From the NCBI RefSeq assembly GCF_016808335.1, contig NC_053149.1, forward strand, positions 58,705,922-58,769,921: DNA of 64,000 nucleotides, in the 5' to 3' direction. Origin of the DNA: Panicum virgatum (lineage: Eukaryota > Streptophyta > Magnoliopsida > Poales > Poaceae). A model generated the notes under the pieces. That model searched no databases and was not told where the DNA came from. It worked only from the letters and a program-made list of their open reading frames with translations. The translations under genes were made by a program, and so were the position numbers. Below are positions 33,523 through 42,449 of the stretch, piece by piece (position 1 is the stretch's first letter; each line of letters begins with the position of its first letter).

Positions 33523-34002
33523 TGTCAGGCACTGCATTGCAATTCAGAGTATTCAGTCTTCAGAAGCATTCAGTCTTGTGGCGCCAAGAGAAGTCGGCAT
33601 CCATCTTACCGCTTCATCGACTTCGTCTTCATCGTCCGATCGTCATCTAACGGCTTCCGGCAAAGGATGATGAGCTACAACATCCAGTGGGCTGGCGTCT
33701 ATGAGTGTTTGTTAAACACTGAACTTAGTGTCTGTTTAATTAAGACATTAATGTAATCAGGCCGCCAACTGTTAAAAGGCGAGTAGGTGGGTTGTTACAC
33801 TTTATCGTGGATGAAGAACTTGTTCTGTTAGCTAGAGTTAGCTGTAGGCGCCGTCTCATCGTCGGCGTGGTGATCAGACCATCGCTATGTACTGGTACTG
33901 AATTTCTCTATTGCAGTTACATCCTAGCTGAATTTTGGCCTGAGTTCTTCTGATCTACCGATCTAGCGTAGTTTTAGTTAGCTGAATAGTCCGTTCCTCA
34001 CA
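33523..34002 (+). repeat. 3' LTR of the gypsy element
   Basis: 480 bp, preceded by an AAAGGGGGGGGGG polypurine tract. The host sequence of copy C resumes directly at 34,003. Confidence 0.92.
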
Positions 34003-34429
34003 CCGTCGTCGCCACAAGCCAGGGGCTGGGGCTGCCTGACGAGTTGTACGAGCGCATGGAGGGCTACCGGCGGCGGCGCGAGCGCGTGAAGCTGGAGGTG
34101 CGTGTGCGGATAGATGACTTAACCGACAGCATCAGCGGGTCGCCTCTGGTGCTGTGGTGCACGACGATACTGCATGGACAACCAAAAGGACCATTCATAT
34201 GCCCATTGGTGGCCAAGTAGCCACATGTATTTCTTTTCTTTTCTGTGTTTTTTTGAGACGGCTGCCATTGTGTTATTTGTTGTGGTTTAACACTCTTGGC
34301 GAGCCGCCCGGCTGCTGCGTGTTTGCCATCTGAACAGCCGGATCATGTGCAATTTTTATGATATCGTAGATAATATTCTGTTAAATTATCAATATCTATT
34401 CAAGTTAACTGAGAATATGAGCGACGTCT

Positions 34430-34718
34430 AGAGCCCATGAAATGCGTTTTAAAAGCTGAAAGGGTGGATCCACCGACTGAAAGTTCAGAGCGTGGCAGCT
34501 CCATGGCTGCTAGCACTCGTTTCTCTGATTTGCAAGAACTGACATGGCCTGTGGCCTCGCAAGCTTTCAGCAGAGACGAACAATGCACCCTGGTGGTGCT
34601 AAGTATCCGCACTTTGCAGATCACAATTTGGTCAGCTACAATGGGAATGAACATGGTGTCATGCTCATGCCCACTGCATGGTTCCAAAGGCGTTCACCAC
34701 TTGTTCGCTGGGCACAGT
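34430..34718 (+). other. Short open gene-like fragment of unknown origin
   Basis: A plus frame across about 34,540-34,718 reads HPGGAKYPHFADHNLVSYNG, then EHGVMLMPTAWFQRRSPLV. The amino-acid mix looks protein-like rather than random, but I do not recognise the family. It is bounded on the right by a CACTA end at 34,719. It could be an exon remnant or captured fragment. Confidence 0.3.
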
Positions 34719-36003
34719 CACTACTAGAAAAAGGGCCATGTGAACCGGTTGGAAATGGCCTTAGGCACCGGTTTTCCAACCGGTTCCCGCCAACCAAGAC
34801 CAATGGCCTCACCTTAGGACACCGGGTATTTAACCCGGTGCCTTAAGCACCCATTGGTACCGGTTGGAAAGTCCAACCGGTACCAAAGAGGCTGCCACGC
34901 TGACGCAAGGTGGCAGCCCCTTTGGTACCGGTTGGTCTTTCCAACCGGTACCAATGATCTTTTCCATTTTTTCCTACATCCAGTTTTCTTTGTTATATTT
35001 ATTACTGTTTATTCTTTTATAATTGTTAAACGCACTCAAGCTCTATAGTACTATACGTTCATTGGTCGTTCGTATTCGTTTTCAGAGAATATTTGAAACT
35101 AACTAAAAGTGAAATGCGAGCATATAATTAAGCTAATTAGATGAACTAATATATTTACAAATTTACAAACATCAAGACATAATGTTTAAAAATATTTACA
35201 AATGTACAAGTCATGTTTGTAGTCTAACTACTGGTCCCCTCAGGAGGTAGATGGAAGTCCTCTATGGATGTGACCGTCGTGGTAGAACTCGCCTCTAGAA
35301 TCCAAGATCTCGTTCAAAATGAATCCGGCGAGCTGCTCGCACACGGTGTTGATCCGATCAGTAGAGTAACATTCATCTGCCATTTGAGACATCTATCATT
35401 TAGAAAAAAAAGATTAACATCATGTGCGTTAGTACAATTATGAAAATATACTAGTGAACGGTTTGGACGTACTCTCGTGTCTTCATCAGTAACCTTCCCG
35501 CATGGAGTCATGATGTGCAAGTAGTTGCATACGTAGTACCCGCACCAATCAGTTCCTTGTTGTTGTCTCGCACACGTAAGGAGAAATAAATAAATTACTC
35601 AATTTAGAACAATTTGGGATTATATACTTAACTAGACAAATCTTTATGAATCAACATACCAGATAATCCATGTTAACGTTCAGTTCGGGCCTCCATTGAC
35701 CACGTCCTTTGTTATTTCTCACAAATTTTTTCCAAACCCTGCGCTCAAAGTTAAGTTTGATATTCAGAAATTGTTATTAACAGAAAAAAGATTTGATTGT
35801 GCAAATTGAACTTACCTGTTCAAGGGGTCTATGATATGTTCGATTGCGGACTTTGGATTTCTCATTGAGTCAAAGACTATAAGATTGCCGGTCTCTACGG
35901 AAAGTATGAGTAAAATCCAATGATAACTGCGGATATAGATAGGATATATACATACAGATTTGCCGTGCATTTCACACAATCTAGCCGACCCAGCAGGCTG
36001 CAT
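34719..36003. mobile_element. CACTA-type transposon remnant with Ulp1-like protease gene
   Basis: The left terminus CACTACTAGAAAAAGGGCC is at 34,719, followed by subterminal repeats around GGTACCGGTTGG (34,745-34,960). A minus-strand SUMO-protease-like region, a common passenger of plant CACTA elements, follows at 35,240-35,930. No matching right terminus (TCTAGTAGTG) was found by eye up to 37 kb, so the element is truncated and its right limit is uncertain. Confidence 0.7.
35240..35926 (-). pseudogene. Ulp1-like (C48) cysteine peptidase fragment of a CACTA element
   Basis: Minus-strand exon-like blocks: 35,926-35,816 (YHWILLILSVETGNLIVFDS, RNPKSAIEHIIDPLN), 35,738-35,660 (VWKKFVRNNKGRGQWRPELN), about 35,580-35,470 (QQQGTDWCGYYVCNYLHIMT) and about 35,395-35,240 (MSQMADECYSTDRINTVCEQ, AGFILNEILDSRGEF, stop). 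The catalytic His (HW), Asp (FDS), Gln and Cys (GTDWCG) of the Ulp1 fold are all visible. Upstream exons are missing or unrecognised, so I treat it as a partial, probably inactive passenger gene. Confidence 0.7.
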
Positions 36004-36167
36004 TGATATTGAAAATAACTAAAAATTTTAGGGGCCAAAATGCAACTTGTAATGGTAATCAACCAACCCAGAGTTTGTGCTTTTGCCTTCTCGCTTGGAA
36101 CCACCTTCCTTCCCTCCTCCATGGAGGCCCCCTCCTCTCCTCGAGAACCGAGACTAATGCCCAAGGT

Positions 36168-36330
36168 TCTAAATAGCCGGCTGTAGCCACCGCTATAGTC
36201 TTTGGGAGAGGAGAAAGCTAGGACATCCGTCTCTTAGTTCTAAAAGGCTAAATCCACTAATAGTGGGCTATATCCCACTATAGCCGCTAAATTAAGGGTT
36301 ATTTAGCCAGCTAAATCATATAATTAGTCT
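36168..36330. repeat. MITE-like repeat rich in CTATAGCC words
   Basis: Words such as TTCTAAATAGCCGGCTGTAGCC, GGGCTATATCCCACTATAGCC and TTATTTAGCC are interleaved. From memory this pattern recurs in grass genomes as a hAT-like MITE. The ends and target duplication are not resolved. Confidence 0.35.
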
Positions 36331-36479
36331 TTATTTATTGTTAGTTTAGTATTGAACTTTATTATTTACAAACTTTTGTATTTTTTCAACGATGTAACGA
36401 GGGAATGAAGCCCAAAACGTCTTCGGTACATGAAATTTTATTGATTTCATATTTATAAGTAAAATTACTCAGAGATTAT

Positions 36480-36880
36480 GCATGATATTGAAGTAGAAAT
36501 TCATAATTATGAAAAGCTCCTAGAAGGTTAGAGAGTTTGCATGAACCATGGTCACCATGCTTCTTGGTGAAATATGGAATACTCTAGAAATTAGATATTT
36601 ATATGATTAGATAAGTATGAAGAAAATTCTAGAGTTAGATATTTATAAAGAAGTGTACAGAAGATGGACACATGGAAAAACCATATGAGCCTTAGAGTTC
36701 TATAAATAGGGGTACTCCCTTCCCCTACCATGGCATAAGAGGTCTCAAGTAGGAGATATCAAGTTTGATGTGTCATGATAAGGTAGCCACATAAAGAGTG
36801 CAATAGTCGATGTGTTGTACTAAATTATGCTGAATAAAGATTTGAGTTCTCATATAGAGTTGGTCTCTCATATTAGTGTG
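36480..36880 (+). mobile_element. LTR-like promoter fragment (plus)
   Basis: This is similar to 24,235-24,545 in inverted orientation: GGACACATGG...CCATATGAGCC, then TATAAATAGGGG. It probably comes from a copia-like LTR. It lies about 0.5 kb upstream of the first recognised exon of membrane-protein copy 2 and on the same strand. Confidence 0.45.
36701..36710 (+). promoter_or_regulatory. TATA box of LTR-like sequence
   Basis: TATAAATAGG in a GC-shifted context, conserved in the inverted copy at 24,256-24,263. It could start transcripts reading into the membrane-protein gene at 37,242. Confidence 0.4.
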
Positions 36881-37241
36881 CTATTTCGTATGTGTTGTCA
36901 TGGATTCAGGATTCAGGATAGTCATCAGCTCAAGAATATGAATTTAACATGAATTCGGTAGTATGAATTTGTGATGGATTCAAATGCTCATACTTGATTC
37001 TTCTATGTGCTATTTCGTTATGTGTCTTCAGATGAAAGTTATTTGCTAGTTTTCTATTTGCTGAAATACTAGCAATATTACTAGAAGAGTACCAAGAGGT
37101 AAAAATGAGACCACCAATATTTCATTTTTTATATTACTTACTGTTAAGTGAAGTCTAGTTTTGTAGTATTTCTATCGGCATCGTCTTGCACTAGTACTTT
37201 CATATATATGCTTGACAAAAAAAGTGCATATCCTTTCACAG

Positions 37242-38347
37242 ACCTAGAATCTGGAAGGTTGTGCGGGTGGCTGCTACCAATGATGACATGCTTTTGGTGC
37301 CGCTTTTGCAAGTGCGTGACCATGGTGTCTCAGCAAGGAGATACCAGAATTGGCTTGTAGCGGTGGTTCTTCATAGTTTGACCATGATTATCTACACATA
37401 CAAGGATCAATTGTGGGCTGAAGTTTCAAAGAGCAGTTGGATACTATTTTTCAGGTATTCAGGTCCTTCCATTGTCCTGATTGTCAGCTTTGCGTCGTTG
37501 ATGATGTTGGTGCGGTGTTATGCTATTACTGAGGTACATATAATGCATAATTTAACACATGCAGATATTATATTTCATATCATTTTAGTAATAAGTAGTC
37601 AGAACTGGCAATAACATATAAACTTGCTCATAATTTGCAGGTAGCTGGGGTTATTGTTACATCTGTCTTCATGTCGTATCTGATGATTGTGCTTACTGAC
37701 ATGTGTTGTCTGAAGAATACAATCACATTGGAGATTATGCTTATTCCTCTCACTGTGCGCATGCACACCCTGCGCTTTGTGGGCCAGGTTTGAACAATTC
37801 AATTAAGATTTAATTTGCAGCTTAACTTCACTGCATAATTAATGTACCATATAGTTCATAGTTGCCCAAAGTTAATGCTTAGGCTACACCGTTAAACTAA
37901 GAAAAATAGATGTATGACTGAGGTTTTGTGGTGTTAATTGCAATTTGGACTGTAGGTGTATATATCATTTTTTAGTGGTTTTATGTTTCCCATACATGTG
38001 CTGATTGTGTATAACACTGCAGGGTTCATCTACAAAGATTGAGGCGATGGCTTTGCTAGTTGCAATCTTGGGGGTCATTCCTGGTATTTTCTACATCATT
38101 ACACTGGGACTTGAGCTTTCAGAAAATGGTATACACCATGTTGCATTTAAGGTAAGTAAAAAGTATTATGTATAATATAAATCATGATAGGTACTGATTT
38201 TCTCATCTTTTTTCCTTTCCCCTTTTGTAGATAGCTACTCTCCTTGGGGCAATTTTCAGATTTCTAGATATCATGTTCATATGCTGTGACCCTATAAGAG
38301 ATATGGCAAATTACTTCAGATGCAGGCTCCAAGAATGCTTCATATGA
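37242..38347 (+). CDS. Uncharacterised multi-span membrane protein, copy 2 (5' exon not identified)
   Basis: Four consecutive exons keep one open phase: 37,242-37,533, 37,641-37,787, 38,023-38,151 and 38,231-38,347 (TGA at 38,345). All have GT-AG borders and together give 227 codons plus stop. Hydrophobic segments: NWLVAVVLHSLTMIIYTY, GPSIVLIVSFASLMMLV, GVIVTSVFMSYLMIVLT, MALLVAILGVIPGIFYIITL and IATLLGAIFRFLDIMFIC, so about five membrane spans. A polar motif CCDPIRDMANYFRCRLQE closes the protein. Exon 1 begins in the middle of a codon, so an upstream coding exon should exist but was not found. I do not recognise the family. A broken duplicate sits at 23.2-24.1 kb and a duplicated last exon at 38.58-38.76 kb. 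Splice-site conservation suggests that this copy was functional recently. Confidence 0.6.
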
Positions 38348-38570
38348 CATAGCCAGGTGCTTGTAAGAGGTAAGACCTAGGGTTTATTCCTGTTTCATAC
38401 ATAGCAAAATGGAATGATTTGATCGCAGTAACATAAATCACAATTTTGCACCAACTTGATAAGAAAAACTGTTGATAACCATTAGTCCATTATATTGAGT
38501 AACCTTTGAAACCACCAACAAATTGGTAGTCTCATATGAGCTGATTTTTTAACACATCAGATACATCATC

Positions 38571-38940
38571 TTGCATTTAAGATAAGTAAAAAAGTAATTG
38601 CAATATAAATCATGGTAGATATCATAGGGATTTTCTTAATTTTCATTTTCACTTTTGTAGATAGCTACTCTTACCGCTGGAGTTCCCAAACTTGTTCCAT
38701 ATTCATACGGTGAGTAAGCAGTCTATAGGAGTGCTTGGTATGACACAGCCACATGCCGTAAGAGCTAGTTTTTTTTCTTCTGTTTCATACATAGTTAACT
38801 GGAACGATTTGATCATAACAACAAAAAAGAAAAATCAAAATTATGTATCAATTTAACAAGAGAAAATCATTGATAACACTGAATAACTTATGAAAACACC
38901 ATCAAATTTGTAGTCAAATTCAGATCTAAACATTAGATGA
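38571..38940 (+). repeat. Tandem duplicate of the last exon and 3' flank of the membrane-protein gene
   Basis: This unit repeats 38,130-38,570. It carries the end of exon 3 (CATCTTGCATTTAAG), the intron, the acceptor CTTTTGTAG, the exon start ATAGCTACTCT, then diverged exon sequence (GGAGTTCCCAAACTTGTTCC), and the 3' flank (CTGTTTCATACATAG, TGATAACA). Coding content is lost after the first four codons. Confidence 0.65.
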
Positions 38941-39597
38941 TGTTTGAAATTCAAATTTGAATAATCTTGTTAATAAAAAGCTTTGTTTGTCTTTCACTTT
39001 GAGCTGGGTATACCTATTAATTTTCTTGGGTTTTCTATGCATGGAATTATAGCCATGGCTTCCTCTTGTTGAACATTGACGCATTTGGTCTATTTTGGAG
39101 AGGATAATGAGGGATTTGGGTTTTTTGGCCAAACCGACACAAGTCTCCCTAACTATCTATCATGTGGTAAATGAGTTGCTAATTTCTTCCTTGAATAGCT
39201 AATATCCTTCTCTATTCACTCTTTGTTTCAGTCTTTCGGACGATGTCTTTCTGCATGGAAATTGATGAAAAGGCTGCCTGTGCAACAAATTGCACATAGA
39301 TTGTTTGTAACTGCTGTGGACAGGAAAAAACACAATTTAGAGGCGGCTAATCCCTGAGGCCCAGTGAATGCAAAGTGTTGCCGCGGTGACTAAGTACATA
39401 TTTTTGACTCCGAGACGACTTCTCATTTTTCTCATTTGTGACGATTCATTCTTCAGCTATTGGTTGTGACCATGTAAATTTGTCAGTTCTCTCAGTGAAA
39501 TGCTCTGTGGCTATCTTTAGGAAAACACAATTATACAATCTGTCACAATCTGGTCTTTACACAAAGTTGAATTCCATATTGCACAAATTGTGCTATT
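38941..39597. other. 3' flank of the membrane-protein gene, no further gene seen
   Basis: 39,340-39,510 is alignable to 25,200-25,370 behind membrane-protein copy 1, which supports duplication of the whole unit. No coding frame is supported. Confidence 0.4.
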
Positions 39598-39728
39598 CAG
39601 TGATCAGGGAGCACCATCGTTGAGAACACGACAGAGAGCGTTGTGAACACGATGCACTTTGCGCAAGGACTCCTCTCCAGCAGATCCCGGCCGTCGTCAT
39701 CGTCTTCTGATAGGAGGCCGGCGGCCAT
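39598..39728 (-). pseudogene. LEA2/NHL-like N-terminal fragment, copy E (minus)
   Basis: From the ATG at 39,728 on the minus strand it reads MAAGLLSEDDDDGRDLLERS and then CIVFTTLSVVFSTMVL, the usual acidic head and start of the TM helix. A TGA stop follows at 39,600. The rest of the gene is not found downstream (lower coordinates). It is close to the head of copy D (MAAAGLLEDNDQQDFVEK). Confidence 0.55.
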
Positions 39729-39872
39729 GGATTATACACCGTGCCTCCGGCAACGATGGGAGGGCCGAGAAGCGGGGAAGGGTAGAAGAAACAAATAGGC
39801 AACTAAACTTACCGGACCTGGCTTTCGTCTACCGGGACTCCGGCGAATGAAGCTGAGACGCCAATACCTGGT

Positions 39873-40903
39873 TGTCGTGGTGTGGTAAACCACAGCCGGG
39901 TGGCGGAATGCACCTGCCTAAGCCCAGAGGGTGAGTACTCAGGGGTTAGCTGGGACTAGTTCGATCTCGCTGGAAGAACACGATGAACACAGCAGGTTTA
40001 GAGTGGTTCGGGCCGCCGGAGCGTAATACCCTACGTCCACTGTGTGTTGTATTGCCTTAGTCTCGAGAGAGTCTTGGGGTCTCTGGTGCTGAGTCCAGCG
40101 TGAGTCTGTGTGTGTCTGTCTATCTGTAGCGAGCGCCTCCCTTTTATATCTCAAGGGAGGTGCGTACATGGCCGTTGGGTCCTCGACAGGTGGGCCCAAT
40201 CGATGTAGTATAAAACAACGTACTGTTCATACATTATGGCACTGCAGGTGAAGAAGATCTCATTCCAGGATTTCCTTGCCTGCCCGCGGGAATCCTCCGT
40301 CCAGCATACCCATGCGCTATCTTGTCGAAACGGCACCAGGCGTAGCTTGCGGCGTGAACGGGCTGTGTAGCTTGTGGCGTAGGCAGCATGATGGAAAAGT
40401 GTCGTGCCGTCGTATCCATTTAATGCGGCAGACGGGCTCTGCGCGGATGCGGCGCAGGTGGCTGCACTGTGTACCTCGGTAATACGCGGTCTACAATGAG
40501 ACCTGACAAAGGCTGCCCCACGTGCCGCGGCGGCAGAGCACGCCTCAACCACCCGCATTAAATGCGGTGGGTGGGCGAGCCTTCCAGCGGAAGACACGTG
40601 CCCGCGCCCGCGCCTGCGGGACACGTGGAGCCTCCGGACCCCCCCGGCGGTATGCTGGCTCTACGCGCATGGGAGGGCCGGACAGACTCGGCTGTTGGCT
40701 CGGAGCTTCCCCTTCTCAGGGACACGTGGCGTCACCGGACCCGTCCCAGAGCGAGGAGCGGGTCCGGGGCCGTTGGCCCAGTGAGGTAGGAGCCTGACCC
40801 GTGAGGCCCGGCTGCTCTGCCCCTTATGGTGTAGTTACGGATGACTACGCGAGTCCTGCCTTGCTATACTAGAAGCAGGTATCCCAGCTACAGAGTACCG
40901 ACA
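39873..40903 (+). repeat. 5' LTR of the gypsy-type element
   Basis: TGTCG...CGACA ends and a GC-rich body with CCCTTTTATATCTC near 40,140 as a TATA-like promoter. The internal region starts at 40,904. Confidence 0.65.
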
Positions 40904-41551
40904 GTGGCCCCCGGGCCCACCTCGGGAGAGGTGACGAACCCATAGGTGGGGGCCACTACTGTGATTTGGCCCTGCATAACTTGAAGCCTTTTGCACTAGA
41001 CTTATGCTTACTGCAGGAGTCTTGCCCGGCTTTGACCGTCCATCGGGTTTTTCGCTGCCTCATCACATCGCAACGGCTTACTGACTCGTGGTCCCCACAT
41101 ACAGTGGTACACCTAGTCACGCGAGCAACGCTCGGCATTGTTGCGGCCGGAGTAAACGGGATATTTACCACCAGCGCAGTTCCCGAAAAGCCTGGTAAAT
41201 GCTAGCGCTTTAAGCGCGCACGTCAGCTCAGCTTCCGCCTCGCTTCGCGCGCGGGCGACGGTTCAGATCCTGCCTTATCACACCTTTGTTTGTTACCCGC
41301 CCTCCCTGACAGGCTGGCCTGGGCCCCATTGTCATGGACTGGGCGGTTAACACCAGGCGTGGGCGCCGCTTGGGTTCCACCGATGGTTCTGGGGGCGCGC
41401 TGGTTGGGTCAGGCTTCATAAAGGGACGAACCGCATACCGCGGTTACTTTTCCACATTCGCCTTCTTCCTTCCAATCTTTGCGCCCCTTTGCCTTCGAGC
41501 CTCCTCTTCCCTTGCTCTTCTGCGTAGATTGCTCCACCCCTCCACTGCGAG

Positions 41552-42222
41552 ATGGCGTCCCTCGCCCGCCCCCGTCGTTTCCAGACCGAGGAGGAGCTGA
41601 ACACGGTGCGCCGCCTGCTTGGGTGGAGTCCACAGGAGACTGCCTAGGGGATTCGAGCAGGCTCGGTTCCCCTCGGCAATCTACGCACCGGGGAATTTGT
41701 GCTGTTCATCTCACACATTTCCACCGGCGTGGGGCTGTCGGTCTCTTCGTTCCTGCTATTGCTGCTGGAAGACTTCGGCCTCCAGCTCCAGCACCTCACG
41801 CCCCACTCCCTCCTGCTGACGTCCATCTTCGTCCATCTATGCGAGATGTTCGTGGGGGTGCGGCCCTGCGTCATCCTCTTCTGCCACTTCTTCGTTTTGG
41901 TGAAGTCCGGAAAGGGGAAGGATGAGGTGGGGGCATACTACTTCCAGACAAGGAGCGACCTGCCGACGCCCTACATTCCCGGCCTCACTGGCGGGAAGTG
42001 GGAGGAGTGGCACAAGGAATGGGTGATCGCCACCACCGAAGCCAACGAGCGTCTCACCTTGCCGACCGAGGGACCCGCCTCCGACCGCTAGTCCTGGCGA
42101 GCAAAGCCATCCCTGCCGCCGGCGTTCGACCTCGTGCTGAGCAAGATCAGGTCGCTGGCGGAGGGCGGCCTCACCTCGCTGCACGTGCTCGGGGATTTCC
42201 TGAAGCGCCGGATCGCCCCCTG
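41552..42222 (+). pseudogene. Putative gypsy-type transposon protein (Transposase_28-like)
   Basis: It starts MASLARPRRFQTEEELNTVR and meets a TAG after about 31 codons. It continues in frame-shifted form with VGLSVSSFLLLLLEDFGLQL, HLTPHSLLLTSIFVHLCEMF, GVRPCVILFCHFFV and GGKWEEWHKEWVI. From family memory this is the conserved region of PF04195 proteins in plant gypsy elements (L.HLTPN....FV.LCE.F.G..P). The role in the element is unknown. Confidence 0.65.
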
Positions 42223-42449
42223 AAGTAGCGGCCGCGTCCTGCTTGGAGCTTCACCGGTCCCAACGACTGCAGCAGGACCCACCGCGGAGAGGGGAGCGAT
42301 CTGACCCAGGAAGCCCTGGAGGTCCTGGTGCGGGCGGTGATGGGGGAGATCTTCATCCCGGAGCACCTGATCCTTCCTCATGGTGTCGTCCCCCTCTGCG
42401 AGGACTCACGCCTGAGGACCGCGGTGCTGGCCACCCCGCCGACCCTCGA

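Larger units (their letters stand above)
27893..34002 (+). mobile_element. Ty3/gypsy LTR retrotransposon (chromovirus, Reina-like), complete but inactive
   Basis: LTRs at 27,893-28,373 (481 bp) and 33,523-34,002 (480 bp) begin TGTCAGGCAC and end CCTCACA, with about two dozen differences by eye (near 5 percent). After the left LTR comes TTGGTAATCAGAGCTGG, resembling an initiator-tRNA-Met primer site. A G-rich polypurine tract (33,508-33,520) precedes the right LTR. Flanks are CTGTC on the left and CCGTC on the right, a 5-bp target duplication with one change. Internal order is gag, protease, RT, RNase H, integrase, chromodomain-like tail, which is the gypsy order. Size and the C-terminal W..LP..EATWE block suggest the Reina group. 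It interrupts LEA2-like copy C. Confidence 0.93.
27527..34219 (+). pseudogene. LEA2/NHL-like membrane protein pseudogene, copy C, split by a 6.1-kb gypsy element
   Basis: The 5' part (27,527-27,892) begins MGTGLLDDDERGFVERRN and hits a TGA at once (AATTGA where copy B has AATTGG for NW). It then reads on, in mixed frames, through words for CGKGGRVDVAYAGVPIAHGD and TIGSVPV. The 3' part resumes after the retrotransposon at 34,003 with VVATSQGLGLPDELYERMEG, RRRRERVKLEVRVRIDDL, SPLVLWCTTILHGQPKGPF and a stop TAG at about 34,219. Both halves align to copy B, and the gypsy element sits exactly at the join. Copy C keeps the complete C-terminal region lost in A. The stop in codon 19 shows that it is dead. 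Confidence 0.68.
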
